A stretch of DNA of 64,000 nt, taken from contig NZ_FMZQ01000015.1 in the NCBI RefSeq assembly GCF_900102635.1, positions 103,008 to 167,007 on the forward strand, given 5' to 3'. Positions 34,628 to 43,364 of this stretch are shown here, one piece after another. Position numbers and translations under genes: made by a program. The stretch's first letter is position 1. Each line of letters starts with the position of its first letter. The notes beneath the pieces are model-generated. The model had not been told where the DNA came from, made no database searches, and saw only the letters and a program-made list of their open reading frames with translations. Source of the DNA: Ectopseudomonas chengduensis. GTDB lineage: Bacteria; Pseudomonadota; Gammaproteobacteria; Pseudomonadales; Pseudomonadaceae.

Positions 34628-36181
34628 TCAGGCGGCGTCGCGCGTGTTGCCCGCACCGGCGGGCACTGCCGGAGTGCCGAGTTTTTTCCAGGCCAGCCAG
34701 CGCAGGTACTCGGGCGAGCCGACGTACTCGAGGTTGTCCACCCCGTTTTTCAGGTGGTAGTACTTCTCCACCACGGTCTGCACATCGCCGCCCTCGCAGT
34801 TGCCCTGGTAGATCTGGTGCACCGGCAGCCAGGCCTGGATGTACTTCTCCGGCTCGTGCTGGAAGATGTCGCAGCAGCCATCCGAGCAGAAGTGATAGCG
34901 CTCGCCCTCGTGCTCGATCTGCCGGTGGCTGAGGGTGGTCGGGTCGTCCGGCTCGGTGAACAGCGCCGGCACTTGGCACACTTGGCACAGCTGCGGCAGG
35001 GTGTAGTTGTAGAAGCGCTGGCCTTTGGCATGCTGCTCCTGCCAGTGGTCGAAACGCGGGCGGTAGTACTTGTCGAAGCTGTCCGGGTACTTTTCCGCGA
35101 GCCACTGCTGCTCTTCCTGGCTGGGAATCCAAGTGTGGAAGTTGGTGGCATGGCAGTACTGGTAGAAGGTCGCCCAGATCTGGTGAGTGATGTGTTGCTT
35201 GCCGATGGTGGCCTGGTCCTGGTACTTCGGCGGGCGGATGCCGTAGCGCTCGAGATCCTTGAACAGCGCGCCGCCATTCTGCTCGTAATACACCTCCCAG
35301 GCTTCGGCCCAGGACATCACTTTGTTCGGCAGCATGTAGTCCATCATCATGCCGACCAGACTGAGCAGGCGATAACCGCGCCAGAACCACTTGTCGATCC
35401 AGCGCTGGACGATCGGCACGTTGTCTTCGTGCTGTTCGAGCATGAACTTGATCACTTCCAAGCCGAGGGTCATGTGCCGCGCTTCGTCCGACTGCGCGGA
35501 GAAGCCGAAGGTGACCGTGGCCATGTCGCCGTTGTAGGCGGCGCCGGACATGAACGGCACGAACAGCAGGTTGGTCAGCACGTACTCGAAGGAGAACGAG
35601 ATGGCGGTGAGGAACTCGAACGGGCCGGCCGAGCGCGCGTCGTCGAAGAACGACTTGGGTACCGAGAGGAACCACACCCGGTCGTGCATGTGGGCAAAAT
35701 CGTGCAGGCCGTTGAAGTGCTTGTTGTAGTGGCTCATGGCGTGCAGCTGGGTCTGCACGTGACGCAGCTCGTCAATCGACTGCATCTGGCAGGCTACCCG
35801 CGCACCGGCACCACTGAAATGCCGGCCAACCTTGGCATAGCCCTGAAACGCGCCGTATTCCAGCGGCGAAACACCGGTCAGAAACAGCTTGAGGGCGTTG
35901 ACGTAGCGCGCATCGGAAATATTCAGGTGGCCGTTGTTCTGGGCGAAGGCGTCGAAGATGGCGTACAGCTTCTTCTCTTTCTCGGCCTGATACTTCCAGT
36001 AGGCATCCATGGTCAGGCGGAAGGGATCTTCCCACTTGTCCCAGTCGGTGATCTTGATCCCCTCAAAGCGTTCGTAGGGAAAGATGTCTTCCTTCTTCTG
36101 GTAGCTCGGTTCCCAGGCCATGTCGCGGGTCAGGTACTGGTACTTGTCTTTCAGGCTGAGTTTTTTCTTCTGAGTTGTCAT
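34628..36181 (-). CDS. dmpN: Phenol hydroxylase P3, di-iron oxygenase alpha subunit
   Basis: This encodes 517 residues. Two E-x2-H motifs (I-D-E-L-R-H and S-D-E-A-R-H) plus other Glu ligands make the carboxylate-bridged di-iron centre. The C-terminus has a Cys-containing Y-H-S-like zinc domain (H-F-C-S-D-G-C-C-D). It inserts oxygen into phenol to form catechol. It is full length with intact ligands and lies 10 bases downstream of dmpM. Confidence 0.98.
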   Translation of the reverse strand: MTTQKKKLSLKDKYQYLTRDMAWEPSYQKKEDIFPYERFEGIKITDWDKWEDPFRLTMDAYWKYQAEKEKKLYAIFDAFAQNNGHLNISDARYVNALKLFLTGVSPLEYGAFQGYAKVGRHFSGAGARVACQMQSIDELRHVQTQLHAMSHYNKHFNGLHDFAHMHDRVWFLSVPKSFFDDARSAGPFEFLTAISFSFEYVLTNLLFVPFMSGAAYNGDMATVTFGFSAQSDEARHMTLGLEVIKFMLEQHEDNVPIVQRWIDKWFWRGYRLLSLVGMMMDYMLPNKVMSWAEAWEVYYEQNGGALFKDLERYGIRPPKYQDQATIGKQHITHQIWATFYQYCHATNFHTWIPSQEEQQWLAEKYPDSFDKYYRPRFDHWQEQHAKGQRFYNYTLPQLCQVCQVPALFTEPDDPTTLSHRQIEHEGERYHFCSDGCCDIFQHEPEKYIQAWLPVHQIYQGNCEGGDVQTVVEKYYHLKNGVDNLEYVGSPEYLRWLAWKKLGTPAVPAGAGNTRDAA

Positions 36182-36191
36182 GGTCTGCCTC

Positions 36192-36464
36192 CTAGTTCTT
36201 CCACTCGAGGACGAAGCTGTCGTCGTCCTCGGCCACGTTGCCGCCGATGCTTATCACGTCGATGAGCATTTCCTGGACGTCCCACTCGCGACCGATTATT
36301 TCCTCCACTGTCGTGCGGCGGATTTCCAGGCGCTGCTCGGCCTGGATGCGGATCATCGCGGGCTGGTACTGAACCTCGGCGTGGGGGTTGTCCTGGATGA
36401 TGGCGTCCACCAGGTAACGGGCGTTGTCGTTGTCCTGGAATACGATGAAAGCCAGTTGTTTCAT
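36192..36464 (-). CDS. dmpM: Phenol hydroxylase P2, regulatory/effector protein
   Basis: This encodes 90 residues from ATG 36464, overlapping the dmpL stop as ATGA. Text such as A-F-I-V-F-Q-D-N-D-N-A-R-Y and the ending D-D-D-S-F-V-L-E-W-K-N matches the cofactor-free effector proteins of the multicomponent monooxygenases. It binds the oxygenase and is needed for turnover. The frame is open further upstream inside dmpL, without relevance. Confidence 0.97.
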   Translation of the reverse strand: MKQLAFIVFQDNDNARYLVDAIIQDNPHAEVQYQPAMIRIQAEQRLEIRRTTVEEIIGREWDVQEMLIDVISIGGNVAEDDDSFVLEWKN

Positions 36465-37462
36465 GCTGGTACTCCGGGGCTGCGCAGCCCAAGTTTGTGC
36501 AGGCGGGCGGCCAGCGCGGCACGCACGTCGTCGAGGGCGGCCAGGCCGGTGGCCGCTTCGGCCAACGGTTGCAGTGCGGCATAGGCGCGCGGTTCCCAGG
36601 CATCCACCCAGGTCTGGATCTGCGCGTGGTTGTCCGCGCTTTCGGCCAGCACCACCTTGAGCATGGCGTCGACCCAGCGGGTGCTTTCGGCGTACCAGTC
36701 GCGCATGAATTCGGTGAGCATCGACACGTCGCCAGCGCCCTCTTCGCCCAGTTGCTGATCGAAGCGCTGGTACATCAGCGGGTAGCTCATGCCGTCGAGC
36801 AGCAGGTTCTGCGCCAGGGTCAGCTCGAACCAGTCCTTGATCACCAGGCTGTCTTCTACGTAGCGCCGCAGGCCTTGCCAGATCGGGTCGTCCATCCAGT
36901 AAGCCTTGGCCTGATCCAGCGCACTGCCGCTGCCCTCGCCGAGCAGCAGGCCGATGCGTGACAGGTACTGGCCAATGCCCAGACGATCCATGGCCTGATA
37001 GATGTGCAGTTGGGTCATGGTGCCGGCGATGCAGTCGCCGGCAATGCCGCTGTTGTTCATATTGGCGCCCATCTCGGCGTGGCGCAGCGGCACCAGGCAA
37101 CGCAGGATCTTGTGCTGCAGCGCCTCGGGCAGGCGGCTCAACAGGCCACGTTTTTCACAGAAGCCGTAGGTATGCTCGGCGGCTTCCTGCATGCGCGCCC
37201 GGGCCTGCACGTAGGCACCGTAGAAGTACTGGCGCGGGTCGGTGACCGCGTGCCAGTCGGCCATGCGGATCGCCGTACGGCTGGGGTCGTTGAGTTGGCG
37301 CTGCGGCTCCCACAGCGGCCGGTAGTGGAAGTTGGTAGTCGGTTCGATGTCGTAGCTGGCTTCCTGATAGCGGCTCGCCGGCTTGTCACCGAAACGGCGC
37401 TGCAGGTTGCCGTAGGTGTGGCGGAGGGTTTCCACCGTATTGGTCTTGATCTCTACGCTCAT
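36461..37462 (-). CDS. dmpL: Phenol hydroxylase P1, oxygenase beta subunit
   Basis: This encodes 333 residues of the DmpL/TomA1 family (for example N-F-H-Y-R-P-L-W and the M-G-A-N-M-N-N-S-G-I-A segment). It is the beta subunit of the DmpLNO oxygenase and lacks the iron ligands. It starts 48 bases after dmpK and overlaps dmpM by four bases. Confidence 0.97.
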   Translation of the reverse strand: MSVEIKTNTVETLRHTYGNLQRRFGDKPASRYQEASYDIEPTTNFHYRPLWEPQRQLNDPSRTAIRMADWHAVTDPRQYFYGAYVQARARMQEAAEHTYGFCEKRGLLSRLPEALQHKILRCLVPLRHAEMGANMNNSGIAGDCIAGTMTQLHIYQAMDRLGIGQYLSRIGLLLGEGSGSALDQAKAYWMDDPIWQGLRRYVEDSLVIKDWFELTLAQNLLLDGMSYPLMYQRFDQQLGEEGAGDVSMLTEFMRDWYAESTRWVDAMLKVVLAESADNHAQIQTWVDAWEPRAYAALQPLAEAATGLAALDDVRAALAARLHKLGLRSPGVPA

Positions 37463-37510
37463 TTCAAACGTACCTTCTTGTTGTTGTGTGTGTTCGGCTG
37501 TCGCTCGGGC

Positions 37511-37780
37511 TTACTCTCGATCGTTTGCCTCGCGTCGTCCGACATCGCCGTAGCGCCACTTGGCCGCGTCTTCATCCACCGCTTGGCACATCGCCGCGTC
37601 CATCTGCACCACACGCTGGCGCTGGCAGAACGTGGCGAAGGCTGCGCGTGGCAGTACCAGCTCGACGAACAGCTCCGGATGACCAATGGCGAAATCGAAT
37701 TCGACGAACCTGGCATCCGGCTCGCTGCGCACCCGGACAAACCGGGTCAGCTGATCGAAGGGAATCTCTGGGTCTTTCAT
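37511..37780 (-). CDS. dmpK: Phenol hydroxylase P0, oxygenase assembly factor
   Basis: This 89-residue protein has the family text F-V-E-F-D-F-A-I-G-H-P-E-L-F-V-E. DmpK binds the oxygenase and helps produce active, iron-loaded enzyme, but inhibits turnover. It is the first gene of the operon. Its start lies about 40 bases downstream of the sigma-54 -24/-12 element. Confidence 0.96.
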   Translation of the reverse strand: MKDPEIPFDQLTRFVRVRSEPDARFVEFDFAIGHPELFVELVLPRAAFATFCQRQRVVQMDAAMCQAVDEDAAKWRYGDVGRREANDRE

Positions 37781-37820
37781 CTCGGCCGGTTCCTGGCTGG
37801 TTGCTGGCCAAGGCGCTAAC

Positions 37821-37835
37821 GCAACGCCTGTGCCA
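37821..37835 (-). promoter_or_regulatory. Sigma-54 promoter (-24/-12) of the dmp operon
   Basis: On the minus strand the sequence is TGGCACAGGCGTTGC, matching TGGCAC-N5-TTGC exactly. This is the equivalent of the Po promoter of dmp. Transcription should start around 37809, about 29 bases before dmpK. The surrounding 418-bp dmpK-dmpR gap also holds the IHF-like site and two activator palindromes. Confidence 0.95.
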
Positions 37836-37878
37836 AGGCGTCAAAAAAGAACATAAGTATTTGTATTTAAATGATTTT

Positions 37879-37891
37879 TAATTTATTGAAC
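37879..37891 (-). promoter_or_regulatory. IHF-like site in the dmp promoter region
   Basis: TAATTTATTGAAC on the plus strand differs at two positions from the reverse IHF consensus YAANNNNTTGATW. It lies in an AT-rich stretch between the activator sites and the -24/-12 element, where IHF is known to act at Po. Confidence 0.5.
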
Positions 37892-37934
37892 GGCACCTGC
37901 AACACGCCGTGAAGGCAGGCGCCACACGGGCTTT

Positions 37935-37950
37935 TTGAGCATTTGCTCAA
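37935..37950. promoter_or_regulatory. DmpR upstream activating sequence 1
   Basis: TTGAGCA-TT-TGCTCAA is a perfect 7-bp-arm palindrome fitting XylR/DmpR-type sites. It is 100 bases upstream of the -24 end of the promoter core. Confidence 0.9.
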
Positions 37951-37964
37951 TTGCTTCGCCGCAC

Positions 37965-37979
37965 TTGAGCAAATGCTCA
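37965..37979. promoter_or_regulatory. DmpR upstream activating sequence 2
   Basis: TTGAGCAAATGCTCA has TGAGCA/TGCTCA arms and begins 30 bases from site 1, the same helical face, as expected for tandem sites bound by an oligomerising activator. Confidence 0.88.
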
Positions 37980-38198
37980 CAGCCCCTGCGCAGGGCAACC
38001 GATGGCACAGCCCCGGATACTCGTGCCTTTCATCATTTGGTTGACTTTCATCTGCCGAAAAAGGCGAATATGGTGAGTTGGCGTTGCGCCAACACGGCCG
38101 GAAAGGCCGCCTGGAGTGTTCGCTGAATACATCGACTGCCGTGTGCTTTCCAGGTGTTTCAGCGCCCCCTACAACAATAAATCAGGGGATTTGAGTTC

Positions 38199-39890
38199 AT
38201 GCCTATCCGCTATAAACCCGAGATGCAATACGCAGACTTCAAGGACCTCACCAGCCTCATCCACTTCCAGAGCACGGAAGGCAAGATCTGGCTGGGCGAG
38301 CAGCGCATGCTGCTGTTGCAGGTTTCCGCGATGGCCAATTTCCGCCGCGAGATGGTCAACACCCTGGGCATCGAGCGGGCCAAGGGATTCTTCCTGCGCA
38401 TGGGTTACCAGTCCGGACTGAAGGACGCCGAACTGGCCTGGAAGCTGCGCCCGAATGCCAGCGAGTACGACATGTTCCTCGCCGGCCCGCAGCTGCATTC
38501 GCTCAAGGGCCTGGTCAAGGCCCGCCCCACCGAGGTCGATATCGACAAGGAAAGCGGGCGCTTCTACGTCGAGGTGGAGTGGATCGACTCCTTCGAGGTG
38601 GAAATCTGCCAGACCGAGCTGGGGCTGATGCAAGACCCGGTGTGCTGGACTCTGCTCGGCTACGCCTGCGCCTATTCCTCGGCGTTCATGGGCCGGGAAG
38701 TCATCTTCAAGGAAGTCAGCTGCCGCGGCTGCGGCGGCGACAAGTGCCGGATCATCGGCAAGCCGGCCGAAGAGTGGGACGATGTAGCCAGCTTCAAACA
38801 GTATTTCAAGAGCGACCCCATCATCGAGGAACTCTACGAGTTGCAATCGCAACTGGTGTCGCTGCGTACCAACCTCGACAAACAGGAAGGCCAGTACTAC
38901 GGCATCGGCCAGACCCCGGCCTACCAGACCGTGCGCAAGATGATGGACAAGGCCGCACAGGGCAAAGTCTCGGTGCTGCTGCTCGGCGAGACCGGGGTAG
39001 GCAAGGAGGTCATCGCGCGCAGCGTGCACCTGCGTAGCAAACGCGCCGCCGAGCCCTTTGTCGCGGTGAACTGTGCGGCGATCCCGCCGGACCTGATCGA
39101 GTCCGAATTGTTCGGCGTGGAAAAAGGCGCCTTCACCGGCGCCACTCAGCCACGCATGGGCCGCTTCGAGCGGGCCGACAAGGGCACCATCTTCCTTGAC
39201 GAGGTGATCGAACTCAGCCCGCGCGCTCAGGCCAGCCTGCTGCGCGTGCTGCAAGAGGGCGAGCTGGAGCGAGTTGGCGACAACCGCACGCGCAAGATCG
39301 ACGTAAGGGTTATCGCCGCCACCCACGAGGACCTGGCCGAAGCGGTCAAGGCCGGGCGTTTTCGCGCCGACCTGTACTACCGGCTGAACGTCTTCCCGGT
39401 GGCGATCCCGGCGTTGCGCGAACGCCGCGAGGACATTCCGCTGCTGGTTGAGCACTTCCTGCAGCGCTTCCACGAGGAGTACGGCAAGAGAACCCTCGGC
39501 CTTTCGGACAAAGCCCTGGAGGCCTGCCTGCATTACAGCTGGCCGGGCAATATCCGCGAGCTGGAAAACGTCATCGAGCGCGGCATCATCCTCACCGAAC
39601 CGAACGAAAGCATCAGCGTGCCGGCGCTGTTTCCACGGCCGCCGAAAGAAACGTCGATCGACAGCGAGCGAGTGTCATCGGACGGCGTGCTGATCCAGCC
39701 GGACAATGGCCAGGGCAGCTGGATCAGCCAGTTGCTGGGCAGCGGCCTGAGCCTCGACGAGATCGAGGAAAGCCTAATGCGCGAAGCCATGCAGCAAGCC
39801 AAGCAGAACGTCTCCGGTGCTGCCCGCCTGCTGGGGCTGAGCCGCCCGGCTCTGGCCTACCGGCTGAAGAAGATCGGCATCGAGGATTGA
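38199..39890 (+). CDS. dmpR: DmpR, phenol-responsive sigma-54 activator
   Basis: This encodes 563 residues. The N-terminal sensor with V4R fold (residues 1-210, including the C-R-G-C-G-G-D-K-C zinc/V4R segment) binds phenols directly. The AAA+ domain has Walker A G-E-T-G-V-G-K-E (263-270) and the sigma-54-contacting G-A-F-T-G-A (310-315). A Fis-type helix-turn-helix ends the protein (A-A-R-L-L-G-L-S-R-P-A-L-A-Y-R-L). It is divergent from dmpK and shares the intergenic region. I predict it also controls the 50.2-40.3 kb operon. Confidence 0.97.
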   Translation: MPIRYKPEMQYADFKDLTSLIHFQSTEGKIWLGEQRMLLLQVSAMANFRREMVNTLGIERAKGFFLRMGYQSGLKDAELAWKLRPNASEYDMFLAGPQLHSLKGLVKARPTEVDIDKESGRFYVEVEWIDSFEVEICQTELGLMQDPVCWTLLGYACAYSSAFMGREVIFKEVSCRGCGGDKCRIIGKPAEEWDDVASFKQYFKSDPIIEELYELQSQLVSLRTNLDKQEGQYYGIGQTPAYQTVRKMMDKAAQGKVSVLLLGETGVGKEVIARSVHLRSKRAAEPFVAVNCAAIPPDLIESELFGVEKGAFTGATQPRMGRFERADKGTIFLDEVIELSPRAQASLLRVLQEGELERVGDNRTRKIDVRVIAATHEDLAEAVKAGRFRADLYYRLNVFPVAIPALRERREDIPLLVEHFLQRFHEEYGKRTLGLSDKALEACLHYSWPGNIRELENVIERGIILTEPNESISVPALFPRPPKETSIDSERVSSDGVLIQPDNGQGSWISQLLGSGLSLDEIEESLMREAMQQAKQNVSGAARLLGLSRPALAYRLKKIGIED

Positions 39891-40277
39891 GTCGCCATTT
39901 ACCAGCTCCAATACTGCTGAGGTTGCATTCGTACCCTGACGAAACCTCAGCGCCTCGCTTAGGGAAACGCTGAAATAGTCGGGCGCAGGCGCGACAGCAG
40001 CTTTATCACTGCACAGCGCTGGCGCAGGCCCGCAGGGGAATAATCCACAAGCTGCGTAGTACCTGGGCTCCCGCCTGCGCGGGAGTGACGGTAAATGGCC
40101 TTTGCAGAACTTCCTTAGTAATGCGTATGCCTCGTAGGCGTCTGCCCAAGTCACCTGGTGCGACTCAGGCAGGCGCCCATTGAGGCGGCTGGAGCAGACT
40201 CGCCGCTGTCCGTGTGCCGCGGCGTAGCGCCCCAGCAAACAGCCAGCGCGAGCGGTAGCGGGCGTTCAGACAACGCC
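39891..40277. other. Intergenic region between dmpR and the Aer-like receptor gene
   Basis: The two genes converge here. I see no gene. The region holds a G/C stem-loop (40068-40085) of a dispersed type and may contain remnants of an insertion, but no ends are recognisable. Confidence 0.5.
40068..40085. repeat. REP-like stem-loop
   Basis: CTCCCGC-CTGC-GCGGGAG with flanking GGG and TGACGG is the type of palindrome found many times in proteobacterial genomes. It may also act as a terminator for the converging genes. Confidence 0.5.
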
Positions 40278-41822
40278 TTAGCCGTTCAGCAAATGTCCAA
40301 CCAAGGCCTGTTGGCGTTGAGCTTGAGTCTTTACATGTTCGGCAAACTTCAGGGTGTTGCGTAGTTGTTCGCCACCGTGCAACGCCAGCTGATGAATGGC
40401 ATGCAGCTTGGCGTTAATCTCCTCCGCTGCCAGGCTTTGTTGGTCGCTGGCGCTGGAAATTTGCGTGCTCAACTGGTGAATGCTGGCGGTGCTGTCGAGG
40501 ATACCCAGTAGCACTGTGGCGGCGCCATCAACCTCGCTAACGCTTGACAGTAGATGACTGCGGCCTTGCTCCATCGTCTGCACCACTTGGCTAGTGCCTT
40601 GACGCAGTACCTCGATCATGCCCTGTATCTCGTCGGTAGAACTCTGCGTACGGCGGGCCAACGAGCGCACCTCGTCGGCGACCACTGCGAAGCCACGACC
40701 GTTGTCGCCCGCCCGCGCGGCTTCGATGGCGGCGTTGAGCGCAAGCAAGTTGGTTTGTTCGGCAATACTGCGAATCACCTCGGAAATGCGCCCGATATCC
40801 TGGCTGTGTTGAGCGAGGGCGGCTACCGCGCTCCCTGAGCTCTCCAGCGTGTCGGAAAGCCGGTTGATGCTCCATCTGGCCCGCTCCATGCGTTGACGAC
40901 CGTCATTGGTCAATGCTTCGGCTTGCTGGGCCAGGCTGGTTGCGTCGAAGGTGCTTTTGGCGACTTGCTGAGTGGTCGCAGCGAACTCCTCGACGGCCGC
41001 AGCGATTCCGGCCAGCTCCTGTTGCTGGTCGTGCGAGGCAGCACTGCTAGCGCCGACCAGACTAGTAGCCTGACCGGCGCCCTCAGCAACCTGACGGCTG
41101 CTGTCGTGAATGCGTGCGAGCAAGGCGGCCAGCCTGAATTCCAGCAAGCGCATGGCCAGCTCTATCTGTCCGATCTGATCCACCCGGCCTGTGTAGATCA
41201 ACTGTTTGATTGGATGCTGCACCAGACTGCGGCTATTGCGCACGAGCGCAGCGAATGGCCGGGCTTGTCGCTGCAGCAGCAACCAGCAGAGTATTGCCGA
41301 ACCTAGCGTGGCGAGCCCGCCGAGCATGGGCTGCAGACTGATGCTTAGCGCAGCCAGAGGGGCGATTGACAGGCAAGCCCACAGGCTCTGGCGAGACGCC
41401 TGACTCGGGTTCGGCCAGCGCAGGCAGGCCGGCTGTCGACCTTGAGCGCGCACACGATAAGTTTCACTTGCGCGGGCAATCATCTGCGGGGTCGGCAACT
41501 GGTAGATCGCCTGATACTCGAGTACCTCACCGTTTTCGAGGATCGGGCTGATGTAGACGTCGACCCAAAATCCCTGACCATCGGCGCGGCGGTTCTGCAG
41601 CATGCCCATCCACGACTGGCCTTTGTTCACCGTGCCCCAAAGATCCTTGAACGGGCCGGCGTGCATCTCTGGGTGGCGCAGACAATTGACCGGCTGACCG
41701 AGCAATTGCCCAGGGCGGTAGCCGGCAAGGCTGGCAAAGGCCGGGCTGACGTAGGTGATGAGGCCGCTGGCGTCGCACAGCAAGAGCAACTGTTCGGCGG
41801 GGTGAGCATGAGTGAGTGTCAT
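40278..41822 (-). CDS. Aer-like PAS chemoreceptor (energy taxis), last gene of the six-gene operon
   Basis: This encodes 514 residues from M-T-L-T-H-A-H-P (41822), preceded by AAGGACG. The N-terminal PAS domain follows Aer closely (L-R-H-P-E-M, G-Q-S-W-M-G-M-L-Q-N-R, F-W-V-D-V-Y-I-S-P-I). Then come a short hydrophobic hairpin (about 175-215) and a cytoplasmic signalling domain with the tip I-A-E-Q-T-N-L-L-A-L-N-A-A-I-E-A-A-R. There is no periplasmic ligand domain, so it should sense redox or energy state through FAD. It lies 70 bases downstream of a DUF1329 gene on the same strand. Aer-like receptors are known to mediate metabolism-dependent taxis to phenols in P. putida. Confidence 0.9.
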   Translation of the reverse strand: MTLTHAHPAEQLLLLCDASGLITYVSPAFASLAGYRPGQLLGQPVNCLRHPEMHAGPFKDLWGTVNKGQSWMGMLQNRRADGQGFWVDVYISPILENGEVLEYQAIYQLPTPQMIARASETYRVRAQGRQPACLRWPNPSQASRQSLWACLSIAPLAALSISLQPMLGGLATLGSAILCWLLLQRQARPFAALVRNSRSLVQHPIKQLIYTGRVDQIGQIELAMRLLEFRLAALLARIHDSSRQVAEGAGQATSLVGASSAASHDQQQELAGIAAAVEEFAATTQQVAKSTFDATSLAQQAEALTNDGRQRMERARWSINRLSDTLESSGSAVAALAQHSQDIGRISEVIRSIAEQTNLLALNAAIEAARAGDNGRGFAVVADEVRSLARRTQSSTDEIQGMIEVLRQGTSQVVQTMEQGRSHLLSSVSEVDGAATVLLGILDSTASIHQLSTQISSASDQQSLAAEEINAKLHAIHQLALHGGEQLRNTLKFAEHVKTQAQRQQALVGHLLNG

Positions 41823-41892
41823 ATTGCACGTCCTTTTTAATGCACTGGCGATCCTGAGATGAGCAGAGATAAGAGCGCCTCTGTACGAGGGA

Positions 41893-43209
41893 TCAATTCC
41901 CGGTTGCACGCAGGTACTGCACGCTGAAAATCTCTGGCTTGCTCTGCTCGGAGTCGACCTGGCCCTTGAACTGTCCGGTGGTGCAGTGCATGGCCTGCAT
42001 GTCGATCATCGAGAAGCTGTCGTCCAGCGCGACTCCGCTGCCCTTGTTGATCGGCAGGTGATGATCCGGGTGCGCCTTGCCGATGGTGAAGGTCTTCCAC
42101 GGCTCGCCCTGGCGGTCGTAGGAGACGGTGCGCGACACGGCGAAGGTCTGTGCATCCACATAATGGACGCGCTTGGACAGCGGGTGGCGGGCGAACGTAT
42201 TGAGCGGCGTTGCCTGCAACTGATAGACCTTGCGCAGTTGCCAGGTGATGCGCGGGAAGCAGTTGCCTTTGCCGTCGAAGGCCACCATGCGGTAGCCCTC
42301 GCTGTCGGTGCTGCCCTCGTCGAGGGCCAGGTCGTTGTGGTTGTAGAAGGGCATCAACATGAAGCGGGTACCCTGATAGCTCCAGCGCATGTCGGCGATG
42401 CGCCCGTTGTAGCCCTCGAAATCCTCGATCATCAGATCGGAGCCCAGGAAAGCGTCGGTCATCTGCCCGGTGGCCAGGCGTCTGACGCGGCGTTGAAAGC
42501 CCAGATAGAGCCAGGAGTTGTCGCGCTTCAGATCGTTGTTGAAACGATGAATCAGCAGTTGGGTGTTGCGCAGATCCTGCGGCGAGTCGATGTTGAGGTA
42601 GATCGCCCGGAACTTGTTCGACGGGTTGGGGGTAATGGCCGGTAGCGGCGGCTGGTTGACCCGATTGGTGAAGTTGAGGAAGTTCATGGTCATGCCGATG
42701 GTGCGCTCCACCTCGGCCGTGTCCATGTTGCGGTACTTCCAGATGAACGGGGAGATGATCGCGCTGTCGCCCCAGTTGTAGCCGTACTTGACGTTCCAGG
42801 CGAGTTTCTCCCCGGCGCGCGGATCGGCGGCATCCGGCTCCGCGGGAAAGGGCCGGCCGGCAATGGTGCCGCTGATCTCACCGGGGTTGGCGCCTAGTTT
42901 GGCGCTGTTCAGGTGTTTGCGGGTGGCCTCGACGTAGTGGGGGTGCAGGTCGAACGAGGTGGTCGGCGCGACCTCGATGCGAGTCCAGCCCTGGCGGATA
43001 AAGCCGAGCATGGCGGGGTCGAGCAGCTCCTTGAAGCGCTCGACGTTGTCGGATTCGATGAGCATGCCGGTGTTCAGACCGTCGGCCTCGGGTATTGCCG
43101 CGCGGTAAGGGTAGAAGGCCTTGTCGATGAGCTCGTCATCGGCCAGGGCGGACAGCGGGTGCAGGCTGAGGTAGAGCAAGGCACAAAACAGTCTGTTGTT
43201 ATTATTCAT
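41893..43209 (-). CDS. DUF1329 exported protein, copy A
   Basis: This encodes 438 residues from M-N-N-N-N-R-L (43209), preceded by AAAGG. The signal peptide is short and ends near L-S-A-L-A. The body is a typical DUF1329 (LolB-like fold) protein with N-P-S-N-K-F-R-A, Y-L-G-F-Q-R-R-V-R-R and D-F-E-G-Y-N-G motifs. It is closely related to copy B just upstream. DUF1329 genes usually accompany DUF1302 and RND genes; the cargo is unknown, perhaps a hydrophobic compound or lipid. It is predicted to be periplasmic. Confidence 0.9.
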   Translation of the reverse strand: MNNNNRLFCALLYLSLHPLSALADDELIDKAFYPYRAAIPEADGLNTGMLIESDNVERFKELLDPAMLGFIRQGWTRIEVAPTTSFDLHPHYVEATRKHLNSAKLGANPGEISGTIAGRPFPAEPDAADPRAGEKLAWNVKYGYNWGDSAIISPFIWKYRNMDTAEVERTIGMTMNFLNFTNRVNQPPLPAITPNPSNKFRAIYLNIDSPQDLRNTQLLIHRFNNDLKRDNSWLYLGFQRRVRRLATGQMTDAFLGSDLMIEDFEGYNGRIADMRWSYQGTRFMLMPFYNHNDLALDEGSTDSEGYRMVAFDGKGNCFPRITWQLRKVYQLQATPLNTFARHPLSKRVHYVDAQTFAVSRTVSYDRQGEPWKTFTIGKAHPDHHLPINKGSGVALDDSFSMIDMQAMHCTTGQFKGQVDSEQSKPEIFSVQYLRATGN

Positions 43210-43271
43210 GGCTGAACCTTTGCTGGAGGGATCCCGCTCGACAGGTTCCTGGCCTGCGGGCACGGCTTCTC

Positions 43272-43299
43272 ACAGCGCCGCCCATGCGGACGGCGCTGT
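43272..43299 (-). terminator. Stem-loop between the two DUF1329 genes
   Basis: ACAGCGCCG pairs with CGGCGCTGT around a 10-base loop, inside the 155-base gap. There is no U run. It may attenuate or protect the upstream transcript. Confidence 0.4.
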
Positions 43300-43364
43300 T
43301 GGCTGGGCTGCTGGTTGGGAGAAAGGCCCGGCCGCGTCTAACCGGCCGGACCGAGTGGCGCTGC

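Noticed and set aside
34586..36265. 559-codon plus-strand frame opposite dmpN
   Set aside because: Antisense to dmpN over its whole length; no start signal and no domain.
39891..40277. A small gene between dmpR and the Aer-like gene
   Set aside because: Short frames exist but lack ribosome sites and recognisable protein text; the region looks non-coding.
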